From Streptomyces akebiae (lineage in GTDB: Bacteria; Actinomycetota; Actinomycetes; Streptomycetales; Streptomycetaceae), in contig NZ_CP080647.1 of NCBI RefSeq assembly GCF_019599145.1, forward strand, positions 6,510,001 through 6,574,000: DNA of 64,000 bases. Direction: 5' to 3'. Both the position numbers and the translations under genes were made by a program. The first letter of the stretch is position 1. The number at the start of each line of letters is the position of its first letter. Below the pieces are notes generated by a model. That model searched no databases and was not told the DNA's origin. It was given only the letters and a program-made list of their open reading frames with translations. Of this stretch, positions 49,984-57,740 are shown in pieces.

Positions 49984-50703
49984 ATGACCGACGACAGCTT
50001 CTGGACCCTCCCGCCCGACCGTGTGGTGCGCGGCTCCATGGGCCACTGCAACCTCACCGTCCTCCTCCCGCCGTTCGACGTGGACGCGGGCACGCTCCCG
50101 GCCAACGACCCCGCCCGGGCAGCCGAGTTCGCCGCCTCCTTCGGCACCGTCGACGAGGTCCTGGAGGACCTCGGCCCCCGGCCCGTCCTGGACGTGCCCT
50201 ACCCGTACGTGCGGACCGACCTGGACGTCGTACAGGCCGCCGTGTGGGGCCACGTCCTCGGCTTCAGCGACCCGGCGCTGGCCGACGCCGGCGACGACAA
50301 TCCGCTGCTGTCCGAGGCGCGTTCGCTGCGTGAGTGGTACCCGGACGCACGCATCGTCGGCCGTGTCGACTTCCACGGCGGGGCCTCCCACACCGAGGAC
50401 CTCGTCTGGCTGCCCGACGGAACCATGTTCCACGCAGCGGGCTGGGCCGGGGACGAGCCGTTCGAGGTGACCGGCGATCCGGCCGCCGTCGCCTCCGCCC
50501 TCGGCATCCCCGCCGAGAAGCTGGCGGACCTCGGCCTCGACGAGGAGGACCCGGCCGACATCCCCTGGGCCGACCTCGCCGCCTTGGCCCTGGCCGAGTC
50601 CGACCCCTGGGGGCGCCGGCAGCTCCACACCACGGCCTTCCGCGTACGGCACACCGAGTTCGCCACGTCGACGATGGAGGAGCTGTACTTCGTCGAAGGC
50701 TGA
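49984..50703 (+). CDS. Soluble protein, DUF6333-like, unknown function
   Basis: A 239-aa acidic cytoplasmic protein. FWTLPPDRVVRGSMGHCNLT then VLLPPFDVD at the N-terminus, WGHVLGFSDPALADAGDDNP, AGDEPFEVTGDPAAVASALG and the final FRVRHTEFATSTMEELYF recall the DUF6333 family of streptomycetes; I give this from memory, with limited certainty. Function is unknown. It is divergent from the AraC gene and may be its target. A perfect 10-bp hairpin follows the stop. Confidence 0.6.
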   Translation: MTDDSFWTLPPDRVVRGSMGHCNLTVLLPPFDVDAGTLPANDPARAAEFAASFGTVDEVLEDLGPRPVLDVPYPYVRTDLDVVQAAVWGHVLGFSDPALADAGDDNPLLSEARSLREWYPDARIVGRVDFHGGASHTEDLVWLPDGTMFHAAGWAGDEPFEVTGDPAAVASALGIPAEKLADLGLDEEDPADIPWADLAALALAESDPWGRRQLHTTAFRVRHTEFATSTMEELYFVEG

Positions 50704-50705
50704 CG

Positions 50706-50728
50706 GGTCGCCCACACGGTGGGCGACC
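50706..50728 (+). terminator. Hairpin terminator
   Basis: GGTCGCCCAC and GTGGGCGACC (10 bp, perfect) with a 3-nt ACG loop, two bases after the stop codon at 50701-50703. Confidence 0.8.
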
Positions 50729-50825
50729 GTGCTCCCGGTGCGGCCGACCGCGGATGTCAGTGGGCCGTCCTAGGGTGGCGGATCATTCGCCACTCACGGG
50801 GCAACACGAGGCAAGGGGCCGGGGC

Positions 50826-51395
50826 ATGACAGCGGTCATACTGTTCCATCACTCGCAGGGGCTGACCTCCGGAGTCGTCGCCTTCGCCGACGAACTCCGC
50901 GTGGCGGGCCACACCGTCCACACACCCGACCTCTTCGAGGGGCGGACGTTCGGCTCCATCGAGGAGGGCATGGGCTACGTGGGGCAGGTCGGGTTCGGCG
51001 AGATCACCGAGCGCGGTGTCCGCGCGGCCGAACCGCTGCCGCGGGACGCCGTGTACGCCGGCTTCTCGCTCGGCGTGGTGCCCGCGCAGAAGCTGGCGCA
51101 GACGCGGGCGGGCGCGCGGGGCGCGCTCCTGTTCGATGCCTGCATCCCCGTCTCGGAGTTCGGCGCCGCATGGCCCGACGGTGTGCCGGTGCAGGTGCAC
51201 GCCAAGGAGTCCGACCCGTTCTTCGTCGAGGACATCGACGCCGCCCGCGACCTCGTCTCCGCTCGCGCCGACGCGGAGCTGTTCCTCTACCCCGGCGACC
51301 AGCACCTGTTCGCGGACGCCTCGCTGCCGTCCTATGACGCCGACGCCGCCGCGCTCCTGACCCGCCGGGCGATCGAGTTCCTCGGCTCGCTCTAG
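50826..51395 (+). CDS. Dienelactone-hydrolase-family alpha/beta hydrolase
   Basis: A 189-aa alpha/beta hydrolase of the DLH family. VILFHHSQGLTSGVVAFADE is the first strand and oxyanion region. The nucleophile elbow is YAGFSLGVVPAQ with Ser81, where classical dienelactone hydrolases have Cys. PVQVHAKESDPFF carries the acid and LYPGDQHLFAD the catalytic His160. The substrate is unknown; Ser variants act as esterases. It is a single gene. Confidence 0.87.
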   Translation: MTAVILFHHSQGLTSGVVAFADELRVAGHTVHTPDLFEGRTFGSIEEGMGYVGQVGFGEITERGVRAAEPLPRDAVYAGFSLGVVPAQKLAQTRAGARGALLFDACIPVSEFGAAWPDGVPVQVHAKESDPFFVEDIDAARDLVSARADAELFLYPGDQHLFADASLPSYDADAAALLTRRAIEFLGSL

Positions 51396-51686
51396 GCCCT
51401 GTCGTCCATCGGCCGCCGGGTCGTGTGAGAGTCCTGTGAGGCCCCTGTGGTGCCCGGTGCAGCCGCTCGATGGGCGGGGGGAACGCCCCTGACAAGGCGC
51501 CCTTCGAGTGGCGGTGTCGTGGGCGACATCAACTACCCACTCTTCGCTCACAATTGATGCTCCGTTGACAACACCACCAACGCCGTTTAACGCCAACAAT
51601 CCCCTGATGACGCCGACTTACGGCTCTAGGGTGAGCCGCGGCGCGTACACGTCACGGGGGCCTCGCGCGCCACCCACACCCCCTCA
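51396..51686. other. Upstream region of the LAxTG surface protein gene
   Basis: A 291-bp gap with a clear drop in GC content around 51520-51610. TTGACA at 51565-51570 matches a -35 box; TTTAAC or TAACGC 15-17 nt later is a weak -10. An ACTACCCACTCTTCGCTCAC stretch precedes it. This is the best promoter candidate in the window, but the assignment remains tentative. Confidence 0.45.
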
Positions 51687-54170
51687 GTGCCCCCCACAAC
51701 GAGGGAAGACGTCATCTTTAATCGAGCTCTCCAGATACCCGGACGGTGGCGGCTCACAGCACGCTTCACGGCCGCCGCGGGTCTGGCCGCCGCCGTCACC
51801 CTGACCGGCCTGCCCGGCCTACCCGTCGACGACACCGCCGCCGCCGGACCGGCCGTCTCCGCCAAACTCAAGCCCGGCTACGACAAGCGCCGCTGCGACG
51901 TCCGCAACGGCCTGCCGGCCGCCACCAGGACCCCGGCGAACTCCGGGCTCCCCAACAGCCCGCTCGGCAACTTCCACAAGGCCGACAACCTGCCGACGAA
52001 CTTCGAGTTCGACCTCCCCGGCCAGGCGTACGACGGGCTCACGACCCCCACGCCGGAGGAGGAGGCGAAGGCCCGTTCCCAGGTGCCGGGCGACACGGAG
52101 AAGAACTACAAGGCCTGGCGGAAGATCGCCGACGCCTCCGGCAAGCCCGCCGACCGCGCCATGGAGATCTACGCCCGCTGGCTGAACACCGGCAAGAAGA
52201 AGCCGTTCAAGCAGTGGTTCGACAAGATCTACATCCGTAACCAGACCAACCTGCGGAAGGGCGCCGGCTTCGAGGCGAAACTCGTACGGGACTACAAGCT
52301 CATCGGCCCCGACTGGCTGTGCGAGGTCTACGTCGAGCTCTTCGACGCCGAGGGCAACAAGGTCGGCGAACGCCGCTACGACGCCTACAACCGGCGCACC
52401 AAGGAGTTCAACGAGTTCAAGTCGGACTCCAAGCCGAGGGCCGACCAGCTCGCCAAGGACCGGGTCGTCGCCCGCTCGCTGAAGGACCACACCTTCCGCT
52501 ACACCGGCGCGAAGAAGTTCACCGCCGGCCAGCAGGCGTCGATCGACGACTTCAACCGCGAACTCGAACGCGAGCGCGGCAAGCCCAACCAGGTTCGCGG
52601 CAACCAGCGCCTCTACAACCCGGTCGCGCGCACCACCCCCATCCCGGGCTACTCCGACCACCAGCGCTGGTTCGCCCCCGGCTGCCAGACCGGCGGCACA
52701 CAGACCATGGCCGCCTCCGCCAACAGCTGCGGCACCCGGGGCCCGGCCAACCAGCGCGCCCTCGGCTCCGGCCGCACCCTGGAGGAGGCCAAGCAGATCC
52801 AGGCCGAGGCCCGCCGCCTCGACACCCGGGGCACCCTCCCCAGGGGAGGCCCGGGCGGCATCGACTTCACCAGCCTCGAACTGCGGTACGTCGGCGGCCT
52901 CGGCAAGGGCAAGGGCATGCAGTACAGCATGCGCGCCGACCAGATGCCCGACCCGGACACCAACCCCGGCTGGGGCGGCGAGGCCAAGATGCAGCTCGCC
53001 TCCGACGCGATGTTCACCTGGCTCGCGCTGACGCCGGACAAGTTCTGGGTCAACCTCAACCCGGACGAGCCCGACCGTGTCATGGACTCCAAGTTCGCCT
53101 CCACCGACGCCGGTCGCATCCTGCTCGAAGCCGACCTCCGGATGAAGCACGACTTCTACAAGGCCATGGACCCCAAGACCGACCTCGGCAGGCGGTACTG
53201 GGCGGCCCTGCCCAAGCAGAACGGCAACCCGTGCATGCCGGGCCTGCGGAACTGGATCGAGCCCAAGCCCGCGCAGGTGCGCGAGCAGGACGGCGGCATC
53301 TACATCCTCGACGCCCCGCTGGCCCTGAAGTCGACCGCGCAGGAGACCGTCACCGAGGGTCCGGGCGAGCCGATCTGCGACCCGAACGACGCCGAGATCG
53401 CCGCCGCCCAGGCGGTCATCGACTCGATGATCGTCCCCGAGGTCGAGAAGCAGATCAACACGGCCCCGCACTACGCCGACCTGCGCCGCGTCTACACCTC
53501 GCGGGTCGCCGCCGAGTACATCCGCCAGCAGGACGCGAAGAACCCGACCGACTTCCGGTCGATCATCAACAGCGACGACGTCGAGGCGTGGCCGCTGCGC
53601 GCCCCGAACCAGAACTGGGACAAGGACGAGCTGTTCCGCAAGTACCGGAAGATCTACACCGAGGGCGAGTTCACGTACGACGTGGACACCGCGCAGGGCG
53701 TCCGGGTCTACATCGTCGGCGGCGTGGACTTCTCCAAGCAGCCCAAGCGGAACATCACCCGCACACAGTTCAACGTCGAGAACCGGGACCTCGACCACAC
53801 CACCGTCAACTCCCGGAAGTCCGACGACACGTCGTACCGGGACACCGACACGCTCTATCTCGGCGGCGGCAAGGTGACCGGCTCCGGTGGTGGTGACACC
53901 CCCGAGCCGCCGCCGACCCAGGACCCCGACCCGACCCCGACCGACAAGCCCACCGACCCGGGCAAGCCGGACCCGACGCCGTCACAGGACCCGGGCCCCG
54001 GCGACACCGGCGACAAGCCGAAGCCCCCGGGCGGAGACCTCGCCGACACCGGCTCGAACACCCCGGTCGGCCTCTTCGCCGCACTCGCGGCAGCACTGGC
54101 CGCCGTGGGCGGCGGGCTGGTGTGGTGGATGCGCCGGCGCGGGATCAGCCCCGGGAGGCGTACGGGATGA
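51687..54170 (+). CDS. Large LAxTG-anchored surface protein, unknown function
   Basis: An 827-aa exported protein. After a weak-looking leader (RFTAAAGLAAAVTLTGLPGL, residues 26-45) lies a 670-residue hydrophilic domain rich in Lys, Asp and Arg with conserved-looking blocks such as YNPVARTTPIPGYSDHQRWF, CGTRGPANQRALGSGRTLEE and MPDPDTNPGWGGEAKMQLAS. It ends with a Pro/Asp/Thr wall-spanning linker, LADTG (785-789), a hydrophobic segment (LFAALAAALAAVGGGLVWW) and a basic tail, the signal for class E sortases. The GTG at 51687 lacks a ribosome site, but no better start exists downstream. No sortase gene is nearby. I do not recognise the main domain. Its 3' end overlaps the convergent DUF397 gene by 26 bp. 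Confidence 0.85.
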   Translation: MPPTTREDVIFNRALQIPGRWRLTARFTAAAGLAAAVTLTGLPGLPVDDTAAAGPAVSAKLKPGYDKRRCDVRNGLPAATRTPANSGLPNSPLGNFHKADNLPTNFEFDLPGQAYDGLTTPTPEEEAKARSQVPGDTEKNYKAWRKIADASGKPADRAMEIYARWLNTGKKKPFKQWFDKIYIRNQTNLRKGAGFEAKLVRDYKLIGPDWLCEVYVELFDAEGNKVGERRYDAYNRRTKEFNEFKSDSKPRADQLAKDRVVARSLKDHTFRYTGAKKFTAGQQASIDDFNRELERERGKPNQVRGNQRLYNPVARTTPIPGYSDHQRWFAPGCQTGGTQTMAASANSCGTRGPANQRALGSGRTLEEAKQIQAEARRLDTRGTLPRGGPGGIDFTSLELRYVGGLGKGKGMQYSMRADQMPDPDTNPGWGGEAKMQLASDAMFTWLALTPDKFWVNLNPDEPDRVMDSKFASTDAGRILLEADLRMKHDFYKAMDPKTDLGRRYWAALPKQNGNPCMPGLRNWIEPKPAQVREQDGGIYILDAPLALKSTAQETVTEGPGEPICDPNDAEIAAAQAVIDSMIVPEVEKQINTAPHYADLRRVYTSRVAAEYIRQQDAKNPTDFRSIINSDDVEAWPLRAPNQNWDKDELFRKYRKIYTEGEFTYDVDTAQGVRVYIVGGVDFSKQPKRNITRTQFNVENRDLDHTTVNSRKSDDTSYRDTDTLYLGGGKVTGSGGGDTPEPPPTQDPDPTPTDKPTDPGKPDPTPSQDPGPGDTGDKPKPPGGDLADTGSNTPVGLFAALAAALAAVGGGLVWWMRRRGISPGRRTG

Positions 54171-54330
54171 AGTCGGCCCAGGCCCCGGGGGAGAGGGTGA
54201 GCTGAGGGCCGGCCGCGTTCTTCGAATCGCGGACGTGGACGGCAGAGGGGGCGGCGGCTACTTCTACACAGTCGCCGTCCCCGCTGCTGCTGTAGCTGGA
54301 CTTGAACCAAGCCAGGTCGTCGGCGCTCAT
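54145..54330 (-). CDS. DUF397 domain protein
   Basis: A 61-aa protein with the DUF397 signature: DLAWFKSSYSSSGDGDCVEV and AVHVRDSKN, LSPGAWADFI. These small proteins occur next to WhiJ-like XRE regulators in streptomycetes, and are thought to act with them. It is translated from an ATGA overlap with the stop of the upstream regulator gene. Confidence 0.93.
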   Translation of the reverse strand: MSADDLAWFKSSYSSSGDGDCVEVAAAPSAVHVRDSKNAAGPQLTLSPGAWADFIPYASRG

Positions 54331-55187
54331 AGATCCCCTCGCATCCGCTGCAACAGGCTCACAGAGTCCGGGATGGTGAGAGCCTGTGAACGCATCCTGG
54401 CATATCGGCTCTGGAGGACGCTGATCTCTTTCGCGTCGGAAACAAGCAGGCCACCGCGCTGTCCCTCGCAGTAGGCGAACCAGCGGTTTTCCGGGGTTTC
54501 GAGCAGTTGGACGGGCCCCGCCAGCCCGGCGTGCGACTCCTGCACCAGGGGCATGATCTGGATTTCGACGTTGCGCAACTGGACGATGTCCAGCAGGTGG
54601 TCGAGGAGTTCACGCGTGACCCCTGCGCCGCCCGTGTGCCGGAGGAACAGTTGCTCCTCCAGGATGAAGCTGTACGCCGTATTGGGCCGTTCCCGCAGCA
54701 GGCGTTGGCGATCTGCCCGAGCGGCCCAGTGCTCCTCGATCTGGGCGTCGTCCAGCAGCGGCAGCCGATCGCTGAACAGCGCCCTTGCGTATGCCTCCGT
54801 CTGCAACAGGCCCGGCACCATCCGGCACTCGTACGTGTACAGGGCGATAGCCGTGGCCTCCAACCGCGCCCACTTCCGGAACCAAGCCGCCAACCCAGGC
54901 TGGCGCCCCAGATGCTGAGCCGCCGCAAGCAGCGCACCCGTACCGCCCAGTGCCCGATCCACCCCCTCCACGAACGCCGCGTCCGGCATCCTCCTCCCCA
55001 GTTCCACCGACGCCACCATGTGCTTGGAGTAACCGATGACCTCGGCCAACTCCTCCCGGCTCAGCCCCGCGTGTTCCCGCAACGCCTGGACCATCGCCCC
55101 GAACGTCCGCAGACTGTCGGACGACTCCGGCTCGCCACCCCCGCCGATCCCGCCCATCCCCACCACGCCGTCGCTGTCGGCCACCAT
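54327..55187 (-). CDS. WhiJ-like XRE regulator with DUF5753 (Scr1-type) domain
   Basis: A 286-aa regulator. The XRE helix-turn-helix (about 35-85: MVQALREHAGLSREELAEVI, GYSKHMVASVELGRRMPDAA) is followed by a DUF5753 domain (WFRKWARLEATAIALYTYEC, MVPGLLQTEAYARALFSDRL, NTAYSFILEEQLFLRHTGGA). Members with a DUF397 partner and an ATP-binding anti-sigma-like protein form the WhiJ/AbaA-type modules that control development and antibiotic production in Streptomyces. The ATG at 55187 follows GGGAGGTGGCCG. The ATP-binding partner is encoded divergently 158 bp away. Confidence 0.92.
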   Translation of the reverse strand: MVADSDGVVGMGGIGGGGEPESSDSLRTFGAMVQALREHAGLSREELAEVIGYSKHMVASVELGRRMPDAAFVEGVDRALGGTGALLAAAQHLGRQPGLAAWFRKWARLEATAIALYTYECRMVPGLLQTEAYARALFSDRLPLLDDAQIEEHWAARADRQRLLRERPNTAYSFILEEQLFLRHTGGAGVTRELLDHLLDIVQLRNVEIQIMPLVQESHAGLAGPVQLLETPENRWFAYCEGQRGGLLVSDAKEISVLQSRYARMRSQALTIPDSVSLLQRMRGDL

Positions 55188-55345
55188 CGGCCACCTCCCG
55201 CGCACCCGCCCACCGAACCACACCGTTCAACGCCCATGGTCACGGCACGTCACCAGTACCGTCCAGTGCGTAACCGCGTACGCTCACGCGGCGTACGCGG
55301 CGTGGAGCTGGCGAACGGGCTTCCTCGCAGGTCACATTGGCGAAC

Positions 55346-55876
55346 ATGACCGCACCGCCCGCCGCGCGACACACGCTCACGGCACCGACGTTCACGCGAC
55401 GCTTCAGCTCGACCCCGCTGGGCGCCCGCTCGGCGAGACACGTGGCCCTGAAACAGCTGCACGCCTGGGGCATCCGCTACGGTTCGGAGGCGTCGGAGCG
55501 GGCGGCGGTGGTCGTGGCGGAGCTGGCGGCCAACGCGGTGACGCACGGCCGCGTCCCGGGCCGGGACTTCGAACTCCGCCTCTCCCTGCCCACCGGCTCC
55601 CTCCGCATCGAGGTCACCGACACCCGCGCCGAACGCCTGCCACCGACCCCCGGCGCCGTACCGCCGCCCCGGCCCCTGGCCGAATCGGGCCGGGGTCTGA
55701 TCCTCGTCGACGCCGTCGCCGACCGCTGGGAGGTCCAGGACCGCGTCCCGCCCGGCAAGACGGTGCTGGTGGAGATCGACCTGCCGCGCTGGCCGGCGCT
55801 GGTCAAGCGCCTCCCGGAGCGCCGACCGCCGAAGCGACGCGGTGCCGGTGGAGCTGCCAGGACGTGTACACCATGA
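55346..55876 (+). CDS. RsbW/SpoIIAB-like ATP-binding regulator (AbaA-type)
   Basis: A 176-aa HATPase_c protein. The N-box ELAANAVTHG, the hydrophobic EVTDTRAERL strand with the ATP-contacting Asp, and the lid ESGRGLILVDAVADRWEV give the Bergerat fold of anti-sigma/serine kinases. These act by sequestering sigma factors or phosphorylating their antagonists. The ATG at 55346 is preferred to a TTG nine bases earlier. Together with the divergent XRE and DUF397 genes it makes a WhiJ-type module. Its 3' end overlaps the convergent membrane-protein gene by 74 bp. Confidence 0.9.
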   Translation: MTAPPAARHTLTAPTFTRRFSSTPLGARSARHVALKQLHAWGIRYGSEASERAAVVVAELAANAVTHGRVPGRDFELRLSLPTGSLRIEVTDTRAERLPPTPGAVPPPRPLAESGRGLILVDAVADRWEVQDRVPPGKTVLVEIDLPRWPALVKRLPERRPPKRRGAGGAARTCTP

Positions 55877-56507
55877 CGGGGACGACGACGGCGGGCACCA
55901 GCCACCACGGGAGGCCGAGCCACACGGACGGCAGCCCCAGGCCGAAGCACGCGACGAGCAGTGCGATGAGCAGGGGCTTGCCGTACTCGGCCCAGGTGCG
56001 GTGCTCGCGGTCGCGGGGGCCGGTCAGCCGCATCGCGCCGAGCCAGATCCCCAGGGCCCCCAGCAGACCCGCGAACGTGCCGATCGCGGCCGTCATCTGA
56101 CGTTCGTCGCGCGGTTCCTCGGAGGTGCTCTGCGACACGTCTCCTTGGCTGAGCACGGTGACATCCCCGCGCCAGACGGTCCCGGTGATCCGGTCCCCCG
56201 GCCGCAGGCGCTCCAGCAGTGGGTCCGGGTCGCCGAACGACACGGTCCCGTTCCAGAAGGGCGAACCGGAGAGGGTCGCCAGGTAACTGCTGGTTCTGCC
56301 CGCTTTGTTCCGCGTGCTGTCGACGGTGAAGGAGACCGTCCGTAGACAGTCCTCCCACGCCGCCGCCGGGACCTCGGCGGCGCAGGGCACGGCCGCCCAG
56401 TACGCCTCGTAGCGATCCCTGTCCCGGGGCAGCCAGACAGCGAACACCAGGACGCAGGCCAGCAACGGGGCGAGGGACAACGTGAGCAGTGTCGCGCCGA
56501 TTCTCAT
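55803..56507 (-). CDS. Membrane protein of unknown function
   Basis: A 234-aa protein with one N-terminal helix (LLTLSLAPLLACVLVFAVWL), an extracytoplasmic domain of about 110 residues including two cysteines (PCAAEVPAAAWEDCL) and three C-terminal helices (MTAAIGTFAGLLGALGIWLG, LLIALLVACFGLGL, WWLVPAVVVPVMVYTSW). The external part has a beta-rich sequence (GRTSSYLATLSGSPFWNGTV, GDRITGTVWRGDVTVLSQGD). Similar proteins are frequent in streptomycetes, but I know no function. Its stop lies within the 3' end of the convergent ATP-binding gene. Confidence 0.72.
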   Translation of the reverse strand: MRIGATLLTLSLAPLLACVLVFAVWLPRDRDRYEAYWAAVPCAAEVPAAAWEDCLRTVSFTVDSTRNKAGRTSSYLATLSGSPFWNGTVSFGDPDPLLERLRPGDRITGTVWRGDVTVLSQGDVSQSTSEEPRDERQMTAAIGTFAGLLGALGIWLGAMRLTGPRDREHRTWAEYGKPLLIALLVACFGLGLPSVWLGLPWWLVPAVVVPVMVYTSWQLHRHRVASAVGAPGGA

Positions 56508-56563
56508 GGCCACAGCTTCACGCGGCGACGACCGGGCAGGCAACGGAGGCGTCGGGCAGCCTC

Positions 56564-56606
56564 GCTCCGTGCTTCGCTGCGGGGGTCCGGCAGCGAAGCA
56601 CGGAGC
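56564..56606 (-). terminator. 17-bp hairpin terminator of the ABC importer operon
   Basis: GCTCCGTGCTTCGCTGC (56564-56580) and GCAGCGAAGCACGGAGC (56590-56606) pair without mismatch around a 9-nt loop, 6 bp beyond the stop of the ATPase gene. Confidence 0.92.
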
Positions 56607-56612
56607 AGGCGG

Positions 56613-57740
56613 CTACGACGTCACCGTCAGCAAGTCCCGCTGGTCCTCCGGCAGTTCGACCTTGTCCGCGTACAGGAGCGCGTGCCCCGGGTCGAAGACC
56701 AGGGCCACCTCGCCCGCCAGGCCGCCGTTGGAGCTGAGCACCTGCACCACCTGGTCGCCGAGGCGGACGTCGTACTCGTAGCGGGAGCCGACGTAGGAGC
56801 TGGTGATGACCTGGGTGTCGAGGCGGTTCATGCCCGCAGGCGTCTCGGCCGAGGCCACGACCTCCAGGCGCTCGGGGCGGACCGCGACCGTGACGGAGTC
56901 GCCGGTCGGGACGCGTGCGTCGCTGTCGACCCGTACGATCTCGCCGCTCGCGTCGAGGAGCACGGTGTGCCGGGTGCCGTCCACGCTCACCACCTTGCCG
57001 GTGAGGAAGTTGCAGCGGCCGACGAAGGCCGCCACCGCCGGCGCGGCCGGCTTCTCGTAGATCTCGTGCGGCGTGCCGATCTGGATCATGTTGCCGCCCT
57101 CCATCACGGCGATCCGGTCGCTGAGCGCGAGGGCCTCGTCCTGGTCGTGGGTGACGTAGACGGTGGTGATGCCCAGCTCCACCTGGAGCCGCTTGAGCCA
57201 GGCGCGGGCCTGCTCGCGGAGCTTGGCGTCCAGGTTGGAGAGGGGCTCGTCGAGGAGCAGGACCGTCGGCGAGTAGACCAACGCCCGTGCCAGGGCGACG
57301 CGTTGCTGCTGGCCCCCGGAGAGCTGGTGGGGATAGCGGCCGCTGAGCGCGGCCAGGCCGACCTTGTCCAGGGCGTCGTGGATCAGCGTCTTCTGCTTGT
57401 CCTTGGGAACCTTGCGGATGTTGAGGGGAAGCGCCAGGTTCTTCGCGATGGTCATGTGCGGCCACAGCGCGTACGACTGGAAGACCATGCCGAGGTTGCG
57501 CTCCTCGGGAGGAAGGAAGACCCCCGCGCCCGCGTCCACGAACGTCCGGCCGCCGACCGCGATCGAGCCCTCCGTCGGCTGTTCCAGACCCGCGATGCAG
57601 TTCAGCGTCGTCGACTTGCCGCAGCCGCTCGCGCCCAGCAGCGTGAAGAACTCGCCGTCCTTGATGGTGAAGGTGACGTCCCGGAGGACGGAGTTGTCGC
57701 CGAACGTCTTGGCGAGGTTCTTGACGGTCACCTCAGGCAT
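56613..57740 (-). CDS. ABC importer ATPase, ferric/putrescine (FbpC/PotA) type
   Basis: A 375-aa ATPase. Walker A is LLGASGCGKSTTLNCIAG (residues 34-51), followed by a Q-loop (NLGMVFQSYALWPHM), the signature LSGGQQQRVALARAL, Walker B VLLLDEPLSNLD and the H-loop VYVTHDQDEAL. The C-terminal third (VTVAVRPERLEVV) is a TOBE domain as in iron and polyamine importers. It energises the permease encoded upstream; the genes overlap by 8 bp. The terminator directly follows the stop. Confidence 0.93.
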   Translation of the reverse strand: MPEVTVKNLAKTFGDNSVLRDVTFTIKDGEFFTLLGASGCGKSTTLNCIAGLEQPTEGSIAVGGRTFVDAGAGVFLPPEERNLGMVFQSYALWPHMTIAKNLALPLNIRKVPKDKQKTLIHDALDKVGLAALSGRYPHQLSGGQQQRVALARALVYSPTVLLLDEPLSNLDAKLREQARAWLKRLQVELGITTVYVTHDQDEALALSDRIAVMEGGNMIQIGTPHEIYEKPAAPAVAAFVGRCNFLTGKVVSVDGTRHTVLLDASGEIVRVDSDARVPTGDSVTVAVRPERLEVVASAETPAGMNRLDTQVITSSYVGSRYEYDVRLGDQVVQVLSSNGGLAGEVALVFDPGHALLYADKVELPEDQRDLLTVTS

